NCBI GenBank assembly: GCA_018818065.1
Contig: JAHISV010000002.1
Location: 105,633 to 169,632, forward strand
Length of the DNA stretch: 64,000 nucleotides
Reading direction: 5' to 3'
Source of the DNA: Bacteroidota bacterium
GTDB taxonomy: Bacteria; Bacteroidota; Ignavibacteria; Ignavibacteriales; Melioribacteraceae
This document shows, one piece after another, positions 17,860 through 27,956 of this stretch. The notes under the pieces are model-generated. The model worked only from the letters and a program-made list of their open reading frames with translations, searched no databases and was not told the origin of the DNA. The translations under genes and the position numbers were made by a program. Numbering within the stretch: position 1 is the first letter of the stretch; each line of letters opens with the position of its first letter.

Positions 17860-18585
17860 TTATTTTAATAAACTAGTCGTGATTATCGCGCCAGCTGTAA
17901 TTGCTGCAGTTTCAGAACGCAGTCTGTTATCAGTTAATTTTAATAATGTTGCATCGTCAAACAGTTCATTTTCCTTATCAGAAAATCCAGCTTCAGGACC
18001 AATAACAAAATAATATTCTTTTTCATTTTCAAAATCCGAGTTAAGAAAACTTAAGAGTGATTTATCCGCTGCCTGATCAAAAACCACATGAGATACACTT
18101 TTCATAAAAATGGCTGAGAGTGAATTGATATATTCTATTGAGGGTAGGTACGCCCTTAATGATTGTTTCATAGCAGCGAGCGCTATCTTCTCAAGCCGGT
18201 CAAGCTTAGCCGAACGTGAAGAGCCCATACCCGAGGAATAAATTAGAAATCTGTTAATCCCCTGTTCAACTAGTTTTTCTATAGCAAATTCAAGACGATC
18301 ATTGCTTTTCATGAGTGGCAGGCAAAAGCAAATGTTTTTATTCTCTTTTTCAAACTTAATCTCTTTATCTATACCACAAAGAATTTGTTTTCTCTCAATT
18401 CCTTCTATGGTACATTTCCATATTGTTCCTTCACCGGAAGTAATATATATTCTGTCGCCCACACGATGTCGCATAACTTTTATAATGTGGTGTACTTCCT
18501 CATAAAGGAGTAGAATTTTGCTTCCACGTGTATTTTCGGGGTAAGCGTAATAAAGCTCTGTGTTAGAAAGATAACCCTGTTCCAA
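17860..18585 (-). CDS. rsmE: 16S rRNA (uracil-1498-N3)-methyltransferase
   Basis: A 241-residue SPOUT methyltransferase that modifies U1498 of 16S rRNA. The N-terminal PUA-like region has HHIIKVMRHRVGDRIYIT; the knotted SAM-binding C-terminal half has FVIGPEAGFSDKE (usually GPEGGF, here with Ala) and LTDNRLRSETAAI, the SPOUT signature. The start is a TTG at 18583-18585, with AAGGAG eight bases upstream, a near-perfect ribosome binding site that decides the start. It overlaps the end of the outer-membrane protein gene by 23 bases. Confidence 0.92.
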   Translation of the reverse strand: MEQGYLSNTELYYAYPENTRGSKILLLYEEVHHIIKVMRHRVGDRIYITSGEGTIWKCTIEGIERKQILCGIDKEIKFEKENKNICFCLPLMKSNDRLEFAIEKLVEQGINRFLIYSSGMGSSRSAKLDRLEKIALAAMKQSLRAYLPSIEYINSLSAIFMKSVSHVVFDQAADKSLLSFLNSDFENEKEYYFVIGPEAGFSDKENELFDDATLLKLTDNRLRSETAAITAGAIITTSLLK

Positions 18586-19891
18586 TTAAAAATTCTCCTT
18601 GTCCAAATTCATTCCATGCATATTCAAACCTAAGTCCGTTATGTGGCAAAAATAATAGATTTATCCCAAATCCCCAACCTTTATCAAAGCATAATTTATT
18701 AATTCTATCTCTTGTATTAAATGCAATGCCGGCATCTGCAAATGCGGTAATGTGAATCCCTATTCTGGCAGAGGTTAGTCTTTTAGGTAATAATGGTAGA
18801 TCCATAACAAGATCCCATTCTTTAATAAGAGGCAAATCCAATTCGTAGCTAATTACTAGTGAGTTATCCCCTTCTCTAATATCACTCTTATGTCCGCGAA
18901 CAAAGTCTTTATATCCGATATATGAAAGATCATAAATAGGAACACTGTTACCTGCTGTATGCTGTGCTGCGACACGATATTTATGGGAGAGAGAACCAAA
19001 AAGATTGCCAAATTGTCTGAAGTCTCCGAAAACTATACTATGAGAAATATCCTGTACTCCAAATCCCTTATAGAGATATGAAACATTTACATATGTTCCC
19101 ATCATTGCATATTGTTTCAGATCCCGCGTATCAAGTTGGTAAGAAATCCCCATGAAGGGATATCTGTCAATTCTTTGTTTAGAAGCGTTTACCTTTTCAT
19201 CGTAATATTTTGGGGCTTCAACATATGAATAACCAACTGAGACAGCTAAATTATTAAATTGATTAATTCGTTTTCCCAATGTTACAGCATTTGAAATAAA
19301 AATGTATTCGAAATCCTCACCAATAATATTTTTAGTACTCTCACTCGGATTAACAATCCTTTGATAATATGATGAGATATTCATCCCCAGGTTATATTCT
19401 TTTGAAAGCACAGGAATTTGATAAGTCATGGAATAATATGGATTATATCCCATAGCCACTGTTGCGCTAAGCTTTTCATTCCTTCCTCTGAAATTCTTCC
19501 ATACTACTCTGATACCGTATCGTACTTCATCATTAACTAAATGATAGAATGGAATAGGGTATATATACCAAGATTCAGTAACATTAATTACAACTGATAT
19601 TTTATTCAATGTAGTATCAGCCGAAACATTAACAAAATTGAATATCCCCAAACTATAAATTCTCTCTTTGTTGTAGTCAAGCTGATTAAAACTAACGGAA
19701 TCCCCCACAGAAAAAGTTAACTCTCTCAGGATTATGTAGTCCTCTGTATTTTCGTTTCCAATAATTTTAATTGAATCGACGGCAAAAGTATCTTTCAATA
19801 TTTCATTTTGGACAATAAACTGGGCTGTTAATTCTGCAGTAAAAAAAAAGATAAGTATGAAAAATAATATGGTTCTATTGTAGGTTAACAC
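18563..19891 (-). CDS. Omp85/BamA-like outer-membrane protein with a single POTRA domain
   Basis: A 442-residue exported protein (signal peptide about 1-23, ending TAELTAQ). Residues about 35-110 form one POTRA domain (IKIIGNENTEDYIILRELTF then RIYSLGIFNFVNVS), the rest is a beta-barrel of the bacterial surface antigen (D15) family ending in phenylalanine (LIGTGLSF), as beta-barrel insertion signals do. The conserved VRGH of the Omp85 L6 loop is visible as DFVRGHKSD, near residue 335. Full BamA has five POTRAs and TamA three, so this short form is a separate FCB-group Omp85 relative, perhaps a lipid or protein translocator. Its start directly abuts the CoA-binding gene. Confidence 0.85.
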   Translation of the reverse strand: MLTYNRTILFFILIFFFTAELTAQFIVQNEILKDTFAVDSIKIIGNENTEDYIILRELTFSVGDSVSFNQLDYNKERIYSLGIFNFVNVSADTTLNKISVVINVTESWYIYPIPFYHLVNDEVRYGIRVVWKNFRGRNEKLSATVAMGYNPYYSMTYQIPVLSKEYNLGMNISSYYQRIVNPSESTKNIIGEDFEYIFISNAVTLGKRINQFNNLAVSVGYSYVEAPKYYDEKVNASKQRIDRYPFMGISYQLDTRDLKQYAMMGTYVNVSYLYKGFGVQDISHSIVFGDFRQFGNLFGSLSHKYRVAAQHTAGNSVPIYDLSYIGYKDFVRGHKSDIREGDNSLVISYELDLPLIKEWDLVMDLPLLPKRLTSARIGIHITAFADAGIAFNTRDRINKLCFDKGWGFGINLLFLPHNGLRFEYAWNEFGQGEFLIGTGLSF

Positions 19892-20284
19892 TTAAATGCA
19901 TCTTCTATGGTCAACCATAATACATCTATTCTGAACACCTTGAATGTTATTCTTCGCCATAATGTCCATAGTTTCATCATTAACAATCCCTAACTGTAGC
20001 CAAAGACACTTTGGGTTAACCGAAAGTATTTCCTCAACCAATTCTGGAATAAACTCAGATTTTCTGAACACGTTTATGATATCAATCTGAAATGGTACAT
20101 CTTTAAGAGAGGCATATACCGGTATTTCACCAGCAATAGAAATGGCGGGATTTACTCCCGCCACCTTATAACCATTTGAGTGAAGATAATCTGCAATCAT
20201 TCTACTAGTTCATGTAGGATTTGAGGATATTCCAACAACCGCAATTGTCTTAGCACCCCTCAATATTTTGCATACATCACTCAT
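19892..20284 (-). pseudogene. CoA-binding (YccU-like) protein, reading frame interrupted by an in-frame TGA
   Basis: Read through, the frame gives about 130 residues of a small Rossmann-fold CoA-binding domain: ILRGAKTIAVVGISSNPT, stop, then TSRMIADYLHSNGYKVAGVNP, and C-terminal KCLWLQLGI and GVQNRCIMVDHRR. The TGA is at 20210-20212, where relatives have an arginine (PxRPS-type motif), so a single CGA to TGA change explains it. Both sides are well conserved with no frameshift. Either a recent nonsense mutation, a sequencing error, or rarely readthrough. The start at 20284 lies two bases after gcvP, with GAGGGA upstream. If translation restarts at 20200, a 102-residue fragment lacking the glycine loop would be made. 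Confidence 0.8.
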
Positions 20285-20286
20285 AA

Positions 20287-23184
20287 TTATTTGTTTCCCT
20301 CATAAGCTTCAATAGGTAAGCAACTGCACACAAGGTTTCTGTCGCCATATGCATCGTTAACACGAGACACTGCCGGCCAGAACTTATTTGCCTTAACCCA
20401 ATCCAGCGGGAACGCTGCACGTGATCGTGAATAAGGATGAGTCCATTCATCAGCCATAACATCTTCTGCCGTATGAGGAGCATTTACCAATAAGTTATCT
20501 TCTTTATCAGCTTTGCCTTCTTCAAGTTCTCTCAACTCTTCACGAATGGAAATTAGGGCATCACAGAATCGATCAAGTTCAGCCTTAGCTTCACTTTCGG
20601 TAGGTTCAATCATTAGGGTGCCTGCAACAGGGAAAGAAACTGTTGGCGCATGGAAGTTATAATCCATCAATCTTTTGGCAACATCTATAACTTCAATTCC
20701 AGCTGATTGTTTGAATTCACGGAAATCAAATATCATTTCGTGTCCCACAAATCCATTTGTTCCGGTGTATAGACAAGAATAATGTTTCTCGAGTCGGGCT
20801 TTAATGTAATTAGCATTCAGAATCGCATATCTTGTGGCATCTGTTAACCCCTCAGCACCCATCATCGTAATGTAGGCATAAGAGATAGGCAGAACACCAG
20901 CACTGCCCCAGGGAGCGGCTGATACTGCAGAATTATTCTTTTCCTGATGCATATCAACTACCTTATGACCGGGTAAGAAAGGAACCAGATGTTTTGCAAC
21001 ACCAATTGGACCTACACCCGGACCACCGCCACCATGAGGAATTGCAAATGTCTTATGTAAATTAAGATGACAAACATCAGCTCCAATATGTCCCGGACTT
21101 GTAAAACCAACTTGTGCATTCATGTTTGCGCCATCCATGTAAACCTGACCACCATTATCATGAATAATCTTGCAGACTTCCATAATGCTCTCTTCAAACA
21201 CACCATGTGTAGAAGGGTACGTAACCATTAGTGCTGATAATGTATCTTTATATTCTTCTGCTCTGGCCTTCAAATCTTCAACATCAATATTTCCTTTTTC
21301 ATCACATTTGGTAACTATAACTTTACCACCGGCCATTACTGCACTTGCAGGATTAGTACCATGAGCCGATGATGGGATAAGGACAACATTTCGCTGATCA
21401 TCACCACGACTTAAATGATAATTTCTGATAGCCATTAATCCAGCGTACTCGCCTGCTGCGCCAGAATTAGGTTGAAGCGAAATAGCTGCAAAACCAGTGA
21501 TTTCACAAAGCTGCTTTTCGAGGTTTTGGATTAATTCTGTGTAGCCTTCAGTTTGTTCTTCAGGTGCAAATGGATGAATGCTGGAGAATTCCGGCCAGGT
21601 AATGGCTAACATTTCCGTTGCAGCATTTAGCTTCATAGTGCAAGATCCCAAAGGAATCATAGATTGTGTAAGGGAAAGGTCACGTTTTTCAAGACTTTTT
21701 ATGTAACGCATCATTTCAGATTCAGATCTGTAAGAATTAAAAACAGGATGAGTCAGATAATCACTAGTTCTAAGAAATTCACTCGGCCAGTCGATTTCAA
21801 CTTTATGTTCAACTTCGTAAACATTGTCCATGGTAATTTCGTCTTTACCTAAAGCATGCGTAAACGAATTAACAACCATTAATATTTCATCAACTCTTGT
21901 ACACTCGCCCACTGAAAAGCCAACATGTTCGTTGCCAAAATATCTTAAATTAATACCCATGAGCAAAGCTTTGGTACGTACTTTTTCAACATCTTCCAGG
22001 GAATCTAATTTCACTTTCAATGTATCAAAGTAAGTTTCGTTTACTTGATTTAATCCAGCTTCCTTTAGCAAAAGATCGGCTAATTTTGTCGTATTATGAA
22101 TCTTTGAAGATATAGCTTTTATGCCATCAGGTCCATGATATACTGCATACATGCTAGCAAGAATTGCCAACAATACCTGAGCTGTACAAATATTACTAGT
22201 AGCCTTTTCACGTTTTATATGCTGTTCTCTTGTCTGCAATGCCATTCTTAAAGCCGGTCTTTCTTTTGTATCGATAGAAACACCAATCATACGACCTGGC
22301 ATCTGACGTTTGAAATCATCCTTAGTAGCAAAATAGCCGGCATGTGGACCACCAAAGCCCATGGGAACACCAAACCTTTGAGTGGTACCAAGGGCAACAT
22401 CTGCACCGAATTCGCCCGGAGGTGTTAACAAAGCAAGACTCATTAAATCAGCTGCGACAGCTTTTAGTATATTTTTTTCATCAGCTTTACCAAAGAACTC
22501 ACTGAAGTTGTTAATCACGCCATCCGAATCAGGATACTGAACAATAAGACCGAACATTTCGTCAGTTAATTCAACAGTTTTGTAATCACCAATTTCAAGT
22601 TTAATACCAAGAGGTTCGGCACGAGTTTTTAATACGTCAATAGTCTGTGGGAAAAGATTATCAGAAACGAAAAAAACATTCGCATTTTTTTTGGAGCCTT
22701 TTCTCAGATTAAAAAACATTGTCATAGCTTCAGCAGCAGCCGTTGCTTCATCAAGTAATGAGGCATTGGCTAATTGCATTCCTGTAAGATCAGAAACCAT
22801 TGTTTGAAAATTAAGTACTGCTTCTAATCTGCCTTGTGATATTTCAGCCTGATATGGAGTGTATTGAGTATACCAACCTGGATTTTCCAAAATGTTTCGT
22901 AATATAACAGAAGGAGTGATAGTTGGATAATATCCCATTCCTATAAGTGATTTGTAAATTTTGTTCTTTGATGCGATACTTCTTAAGTGAGCAATAAATT
23001 TGTTTTCAGCAAGTGGTTCATTTAAGTCTAATTTTTTCCCTAATCTGATTTTATTAGGTATAGTCTTAGTAATTAATTCATCAAGACTGTCCACCCCAAT
23101 AACTGAGAGCATCTCTATTGTTTCATTTTCATCAGGTCCAATATGTCTGTTTGGAAACCGATCATTAGTCTCGAACTTATTCAT
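20287..23184 (-). CDS. gcvP: glycine dehydrogenase (decarboxylating), glycine cleavage P-protein
   Basis: The single-chain P-protein (965 residues from the chosen start). It decarboxylates glycine with PLP and passes the aminomethyl group to lipoyl-Gcv[10 protein letters not shown] marks the N-terminus; the C-terminal half holds the PLP-lysine segment [18 protein letters not shown] with the glycine-rich loop. [13 protein letters not shown] is also conserved. An in-frame ATG 20 codons upstream exists, but [16 protein letters not shown], which aligns with family N-termini, begins at 23184. GcvT and GcvH are not in the window. No glycine riboswitch was recognised in the 127-bp leader. Confidence 0.95.
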   Translation of the reverse strand: MNKFETNDRFPNRHIGPDENETIEMLSVIGVDSLDELITKTIPNKIRLGKKLDLNEPLAENKFIAHLRSIASKNKIYKSLIGMGYYPTITPSVILRNILENPGWYTQYTPYQAEISQGRLEAVLNFQTMVSDLTGMQLANASLLDEATAAAEAMTMFFNLRKGSKKNANVFFVSDNLFPQTIDVLKTRAEPLGIKLEIGDYKTVELTDEMFGLIVQYPDSDGVINNFSEFFGKADEKNILKAVAADLMSLALLTPPGEFGADVALGTTQRFGVPMGFGGPHAGYFATKDDFKRQMPGRMIGVSIDTKERPALRMALQTREQHIKREKATSNICTAQVLLAILASMYAVYHGPDGIKAISSKIHNTTKLADLLLKEAGLNQVNETYFDTLKVKLDSLEDVEKVRTKALLMGINLRYFGNEHVGFSVGECTRVDEILMVVNSFTHALGKDEITMDNVYEVEHKVEIDWPSEFLRTSDYLTHPVFNSYRSESEMMRYIKSLEKRDLSLTQSMIPLGSCTMKLNAATEMLAITWPEFSSIHPFAPEEQTEGYTELIQNLEKQLCEITGFAAISLQPNSGAAGEYAGLMAIRNYHLSRGDDQRNVVLIPSSAHGTNPASAVMAGGKVIVTKCDEKGNIDVEDLKARAEEYKDTLSALMVTYPSTHGVFEESIMEVCKIIHDNGGQVYMDGANMNAQVGFTSPGHIGADVCHLNLHKTFAIPHGGGGPGVGPIGVAKHLVPFLPGHKVVDMHQEKNNSAVSAAPWGSAGVLPISYAYITMMGAEGLTDATRYAILNANYIKARLEKHYSCLYTGTNGFVGHEMIFDFREFKQSAGIEVIDVAKRLMDYNFHAPTVSFPVAGTLMIEPTESEAKAELDRFCDALISIREELRELEEGKADKEDNLLVNAPHTAEDVMADEWTHPYSRSRAAFPLDWVKANKFWPAVSRVNDAYGDRNLVCSCLPIEAYEGNK

Positions 23185-23311
23185 TTTTTTATTTCTCTGT
23201 ATTGTATTTGGAATTAAGTTGTTTAAGTGTTTCTTGTGGGTCAAGAAATCTTATAAAGAAAGAAGAAATATAATGAAATCGGCAAATAAACCCGAAAGGA
23301 AATCTGGTATT

Positions 23312-24085
23312 TTAAGAAGTTTTTGAATTTCTTTTTATGAGAGCAGCTAAAGCGTTTTTTGCTGCTTCCTGTTCTGAATTTTTCTTGTTTTTACCAACTC
23401 CGTATCCAACCAAATCATCGCCAAGATAGACTTCAACAAAAAATTCCTTATCGTGATCCGGGCCAGATTCGTTAACTATTTTATATTGAGGTGAATGCAG
23501 TTTATTGGCATGAGTGAATTCCAAAAGCTGTCCCTTAAAATTCCTATCATACTCGTGTGTACCATCTTCCAGACTTGGTTTGATAATCATTTCACAAACG
23601 AAATTGTCAGCTTTTTTTATACCGCCATCTATGAATATTGCTCCGATTAAAGCTTCAAGTGCATCAGCCATAATTGTGCGCATACCTTCAGTTGAACCCT
23701 TTAGAAATCTTTTGTCATAGAGAATGTAATTTATTAAACCCATGTTTTCTGCAGCATCGGCAAGTGCTTCGCGATTAACCAAATGCGATCTGGTTTTTGT
23801 TAAAAACCCCTCACCTTCATCGTTGTAGTTCTTAAAGAGAAATTCTGCCACAATTAATCCCAGTACAGAGTCGCCCAGGAACTCTAATCGTTCATTTGAT
23901 TTTAGTGCTTCTTGCGATAATTCAAGATAGGATCTGTGGGTAAGTGCTTTTATAAAATAATTCGGAAGAGAGATCTGATAACCTAATAAATGTTCAATTT
24001 TTTTAATAAGGTCTGAATGCGTCTGAACTAATTCACTCTTTTTTTTAAAGAAGGAATCAACTGCATGACGAATCCAATTTACCAA
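23312..24085 (-). CDS. rnc: ribonuclease III
   Basis: A 257-residue double-strand-specific endoribonuclease that processes rRNA precursors and structured mRNAs. The catalytic signature ERLEFLGDSVLGLIVAEFL is near residue 84, with the Glu and Asp metal ligands, and a second acidic pair is in IMADALEALIGAIFIDGG. The C-terminal part (about 180-250) is a dsRNA-binding domain ending GVGKNKKNSEQEAAKNALA. It follows fabF by 17 bp at the end of the lipid operon, the classic acpP-fabF-rnc order found in many phyla. Confidence 0.95.
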   Translation of the reverse strand: MVNWIRHAVDSFFKKKSELVQTHSDLIKKIEHLLGYQISLPNYFIKALTHRSYLELSQEALKSNERLEFLGDSVLGLIVAEFLFKNYNDEGEGFLTKTRSHLVNREALADAAENMGLINYILYDKRFLKGSTEGMRTIMADALEALIGAIFIDGGIKKADNFVCEMIIKPSLEDGTHEYDRNFKGQLLEFTHANKLHSPQYKIVNESGPDHDKEFFVEVYLGDDLVGYGVGKNKKNSEQEAAKNALAALIKRNSKTS

Positions 24086-24102
24086 ACCTCTCCTCCGATA
24101 AA

Positions 24103-25347
24103 CTATTCTGAATATTTCTTAAATAACAAAGAGGCGTTATGACCACCAAATCCAAAGGTATTACTGATAGCATATGTAATATCCTTTTTGACACCAACTT
24201 TTGGAGTATAATTAAGATCCAATTCTGGTTCGGATTCATCAAGATTGATTGTTGGAGGAATAAAGCCATGTTTAAGTGCTAAAATAGCTGCAATCGATTC
24301 AGCTGCACCAGCCGCGCCTAAAAGATGGCATGTCATGGATTTTGTTGAACTAATAGCTAATTTGTATGCATGTTCACCAAAAACTGCCTTAACAGCCTGT
24401 GTTTCATGCAAATCGTTCAATTGAGTTGAAGTGCCATGTGCATTTAAGTAATCAACATCAGTTATTTCAATGCCACCATCTCTAATTGCTTCTTTCATAG
24501 AGCGTTGAGCGCCTTCACCTTGTGGTGCAGGGGCTGTAATGTGATGAGCATCTCCACTGAAACCAATACCAATTAGTTCGGCATGTATATTTGCACCACG
24601 AGCTTTTGCATATTCTAATTCTTCAAGAATCAAGGCACCACCGCCTTCGCCCATAACAAAACCATTTCTGTCTTTGTCAAAAGGACGGGAAGCTATTTCT
24701 GGTCTATCATTCCAGGTTGAGATTGCTCTGGCTGCATTAAAACCACCAATAGCCATTGGTGTAATTGATGCTTCCGAACCGCCACAAATCATGATATCGG
24801 CACTACCCCTCTGTATATGCATAAATGCATCACCAATAGCATGGGAAGATGTTGCACAAGCAGAAGTTGTTGCATAGTTAGGACCCTTAAAACCATATTT
24901 AATTGAAATTTGTCCTGCAGCAATATCAGATATCATCATCGGGACAAAAAATGGACTAATCTTTCTGGTTCCACCTTCCAAAAAAGCCTGATGTTGTTTT
25001 TCGAAAGTATCCATACCACCAATACCACTTCCAAAAATTACACCGGCTTTTTCACCATCCAAATTCTCTATATCAAGCCCTGAATCTTCCACTGCCATTT
25101 TTGCGCAAGCCATACCATAAATTGTGTATGGATCCATTCTTCGAACTTCTTTTTTGTCCAGAAAATCTTCCGGATTAAAGCCTTTCAATTCGGCAGCAAT
25201 TTGAGTTTCAAAACTGGACGCGTCAAATTTAGTAATTTTGCCGGCACCACTTTTCCCGGTTCTCAATCCTTCCCAGTATTCGTCGACATTATTACCAATA
25301 GGCGTTAATACCCCCATGCCAGTAATGACAACTCGCCTCTTACTCAT
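24103..25347 (-). CDS. fabF: beta-ketoacyl-ACP synthase II
   Basis: A 414-residue condensing enzyme elongating acyl-ACP with malonyl-ACP. The catalytic cysteine is in TTSACATSSHAIGDAF near residue 163; the two histidines are in NAHGTSTQLND (near 302) and CHLLGAAGAAE (near 340). VVITGMGVLTPIGN is the conserved N-terminus. In type II fatty acid synthesis FabF also controls temperature adaptation of membrane lipids. It sits between acpP and rnc; the acpP stop is 45 bases upstream. Confidence 0.95.
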   Translation of the reverse strand: MSKRRVVITGMGVLTPIGNNVDEYWEGLRTGKSGAGKITKFDASSFETQIAAELKGFNPEDFLDKKEVRRMDPYTIYGMACAKMAVEDSGLDIENLDGEKAGVIFGSGIGGMDTFEKQHQAFLEGGTRKISPFFVPMMISDIAAGQISIKYGFKGPNYATTSACATSSHAIGDAFMHIQRGSADIMICGGSEASITPMAIGGFNAARAISTWNDRPEIASRPFDKDRNGFVMGEGGGALILEELEYAKARGANIHAELIGIGFSGDAHHITAPAPQGEGAQRSMKEAIRDGGIEITDVDYLNAHGTSTQLNDLHETQAVKAVFGEHAYKLAISSTKSMTCHLLGAAGAAESIAAILALKHGFIPPTINLDESEPELDLNYTPKVGVKKDITYAISNTFGFGGHNASLLFKKYSE

Positions 25348-25392
25348 ATTTATCTCCCTAAAGGATTTATTTAGTGAAGTAAAATTTCCTAA

Positions 25393-25626
25393 TTAACCTT
25401 TCTTTTCAGTCAGATAGCTAACTGCATCGCCAACTGTTCCAATTTTTTCAGCATCTTCGTCAGGAATAGAAATGCCGAATTCTGATTCGAAACCCATAAC
25501 TAATTCAACTATATCTAAAGAATCAGCGCCTAAGTCATTTGTAAATGAAGCTTCATTGCTAATTTGTGATTCTTCAACGCCTAATTTGTCAATAATTATT
25601 TCTTTTACTTTTGCTGCGATATCCAT
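25393..25626 (-). CDS. acpP: acyl carrier protein
   Basis: A 77-residue, very acidic protein. The phosphopantetheine attachment serine is in [13 protein letters not shown] near residue 37. [13 protein letters not shown] is the typical first helix. It carries the growing acyl chain between Fab enzymes. AAGGAG upstream of the ATG is one of the strongest ribosome binding sites in the operon, consistent with the high abundance of ACP. Confidence 0.96.
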   Translation of the reverse strand: MDIAAKVKEIIIDKLGVEESQISNEASFTNDLGADSLDIVELVMGFESEFGISIPDEDAEKIGTVGDAVSYLTEKKG

Positions 25627-25675
25627 GAGATACTCCTTTAATTATATGGTTATTGTTAATTAACTAATTTCTGAT

Positions 25676-26431
25676 TTACATCACCATGCCGCCATCAACT
25701 TTGATTACCTGTCCGGTAATATAGTCGGCAGCATCACTTACCAGGAATCTTGTTACTTTTGCTATATCTTCAGGTGTACCCATTCTATTAAGAGGTACAG
25801 CTGTTAAAAATGCTTCTTTTTGAGCGTCACTCAATTTATCTGTCATTGCTGTTTCTATAAATCCGGGAGCAATGGCATTGACTGTAATATTTCTGGATGC
25901 AAATTCTTTAGCCATGGTTTTTGTAAAACCTATAACGGCAGCTTTTGATGAGGCGTAATTTGCCTGCCCTGCATTACCAATAACACCAACAACCGAAGCC
26001 ATGTTTACAATACGTCCGTATTTTTGCACCATAAATGGTTTGATAACGGCTTTGGAATAATTGAAAACTGATTTTAAATTAACATTCATGACTAAATCAA
26101 AATCTGCTTCTGTCATTCTCATAAGCAATGTGTCTTTGGTAATTCCTGCATTATTAACCAGAATGTCAAGACCGCCAAAATTCTCAATTGCAAATTTAAC
26201 CGTTGCTTCTGCATCAGCAAATGAAGTAGCATCTGCTTTGAAAGCTAATATTTTTACTTCGGGATTACCAGCTTCTTCGCTGATAGATTTTTCAACTGCT
26301 TCTATGTCATCATTAGGGAATACTATATCAGAAAAAATTACATCACAATTAAAATTTCTTGCCAACTCAACTACAATAGAACGACCAATTCCGCGTGAAC
26401 CACCTGTAACAATTGCTCTTTTTTTACCCAC
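25676..26431 (-). CDS. fabG: 3-oxoacyl-ACP reductase
   Basis: A 251-residue short-chain dehydrogenase that reduces 3-ketoacyl-ACP with NADPH. TGGSRGIGRSI is the nucleotide loop near residue 9, NNAG near 93, the catalytic serine in NMASVVG and the YASSK Tyr-Lys pair near 158, and the C-terminus ITGQVIKVDGGMVM. The frame starts inside the last codons of the preceding DUF3109 gene (eight-base overlap), so the two are translationally coupled. Confidence 0.93.
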   Translation of the reverse strand: MGKKRAIVTGGSRGIGRSIVVELARNFNCDVIFSDIVFPNDDIEAVEKSISEEAGNPEVKILAFKADATSFADAEATVKFAIENFGGLDILVNNAGITKDTLLMRMTEADFDLVMNVNLKSVFNYSKAVIKPFMVQKYGRIVNMASVVGVIGNAGQANYASSKAAVIGFTKTMAKEFASRNITVNAIAPGFIETAMTDKLSDAQKEAFLTAVPLNRMGTPEDIAKVTRFLVSDAADYITGQVIKVDGGMVM

Positions 26432-27041
26432 TTTTTTTCTCCGCGTTTAGTTTCTCAAGATACTCTAATTTGTACTCTTCTAATTGCTTAAAATCTTTTT
26501 CACCCAATAAATATTTCAGCTCGTTTTTACAAGTCTCAAAAATTGTTGAGTTTTGATTTTCGACTTTGTTACAATAATGCATTCTATCCAAGTGGTCTGT
26601 ATCAACGGTTATCGCTCTTTCAAATATAACTAAAGGAAATAATATACAATATAATGGTTTATATTTCCAACGATCAAATTCAACTTCACCATCTTCAATT
26701 GCTATTTTTTGAAGTGTACAATACCCCTCTTTATCAAGAAAAACACATTTCCCATTATGTAATTCAGTACCTACTGCAATTCCAGATTCGAAGTCATCAT
26801 CGTCTTGAGGCGCCTCAAACCACTTTGTTACATCTTTAGTTTGAGAATCGTCCATCGACTTACTAATGCGATCTTTTGATTGAATAATTTTATCATGTTC
26901 AATTTTATCGGTGTAAACTCCGTAATAGCAACACTCGCCAGAACAGATACAAACATCACATTTATCAACAAATTTATGAACAAAGATCAATGGATCTATA
27001 AAATAACCGCCAATTTCCTTCTCAAAAGTTACACCAAACAT
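26424..27041 (-). CDS. DUF3109-family cysteine-rich protein inside the fatty acid operon
   Basis: A 205-residue protein of unknown function matching the DUF3109 pattern. An N-terminal cysteine cluster CDVCICSGECCYYGVY near residue 28, then CVFLDKEGYCTLQKIA and a later KPLYCILFPL and HYCNKVE suggest a metal or Fe-S site, as in the related YkgJ-type CxxC proteins. The C-terminal helix is Lys/Glu-rich. It shares one base with fabD (TAATG) and overlaps fabG by eight bases, so it is co-translated with two central lipid enzymes. A role in lipid metabolism, for example as an assembly factor or redox protein, is an inference from position only. Confidence 0.8.
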   Translation of the reverse strand: MFGVTFEKEIGGYFIDPLIFVHKFVDKCDVCICSGECCYYGVYTDKIEHDKIIQSKDRISKSMDDSQTKDVTKWFEAPQDDDDFESGIAVGTELHNGKCVFLDKEGYCTLQKIAIEDGEVEFDRWKYKPLYCILFPLVIFERAITVDTDHLDRMHYCNKVENQNSTIFETCKNELKYLLGEKDFKQLEEYKLEYLEKLNAEKKSG

Positions 27042-27955
27042 TACATATACCTTTCAAGATCCTCAAATTTATCAATGCCCGCAAATTTAACATCACTGTT
27101 AATTCTTTTAACCAGACCTTGAAGAACTTTTCCGGGACCAACTTCTATAAATTCATCAACTCCGTCACTTATCATATTCTTAATTGTTTCAGCCCATCTT
27201 ACAGGTGCATTCAATTGCTTCAGTAATAAATCTCTAATTTCTTCTTTATCCTGAACAGGTTTGGCAGATACATTTGCATAAACAGGAATTTCAGCATCTC
27301 CAAATTCTGTTTCGTCAAGTTTTTCTTTAAGTTTTTCACTAGCGCTCTGCATCAATGGTGAATGAAATGCTCCGCTGACAACGAGTTGTTTTACTATTTT
27401 TGCTCCTGCTTCCTTGGCTAGTTTCATGCCTTCATTAACACCCTCTATTGAACCAGAGATAACAACTTGTCCAGGCGAATTAAAATTCGCGCATTGAACA
27501 ATGCCCTTTGAAGATGCAGTTTCGCATACTTTCACAAGAGACTCCTGATCAAGACCGATAACCGCTGCCATTGTTCCAGGTTGTTCTATTCCAGCTTGCA
27601 ACATATATTGCCCACGAAATCTAACCAGTTTCATCGCAGAAACAAAATCAATTGCATTAGCAGCAACCAAAGAAGAATACTCACCTAGTGAATGACCTGC
27701 AACGACGTCAGGTTTGATGTTTTTTATAAAATGATTTAAGACAACACTATGCAGAAATATCGAAGGCTGAGTAACATCAGTTTGCTTAAGTGCTTCTTCC
27801 GGACCTTCGAACATAACTTTCGATAATTCAAAATCTATCGCCTCTTCGGCATCTCTTATCATTTTTTTTGCATCATCGGACTTTTCAAATAGATCTTTTG
27901 CCATCCCAACATATTGAGATCCCTGACCTGGGAATAAAAATGCAACTTTACCCAT
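27041..27955 (-). CDS. fabD: malonyl-CoA:ACP transacylase
   Basis: A 304-residue enzyme that loads malonate onto ACP. FLFPGQGSQYVGM is the N-terminal signature, the nucleophile serine is in VAGHSLGEYSSL near residue 92, with the active-site histidine in SGAFHSPLM near residue 200 and the QPSIF block near 63. It lies two bases after fabH, with its stop overlapping the DUF3109 start. Confidence 0.95.
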   Translation of the reverse strand: MGKVAFLFPGQGSQYVGMAKDLFEKSDDAKKMIRDAEEAIDFELSKVMFEGPEEALKQTDVTQPSIFLHSVVLNHFIKNIKPDVVAGHSLGEYSSLVAANAIDFVSAMKLVRFRGQYMLQAGIEQPGTMAAVIGLDQESLVKVCETASSKGIVQCANFNSPGQVVISGSIEGVNEGMKLAKEAGAKIVKQLVVSGAFHSPLMQSASEKLKEKLDETEFGDAEIPVYANVSAKPVQDKEEIRDLLLKQLNAPVRWAETIKNMISDGVDEFIEVGPGKVLQGLVKRINSDVKFAGIDKFEDLERYM

Positions 27956-27956
27956 T

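Noticed and set aside
23185..23311. Glycine riboswitch ahead of gcvP
   Set aside because: The leader is short and lacks the conserved tandem aptamer motifs. A small TTTCTTG/CAAGAAA hairpin (23230-23248) is present but has no U-run and no known match.
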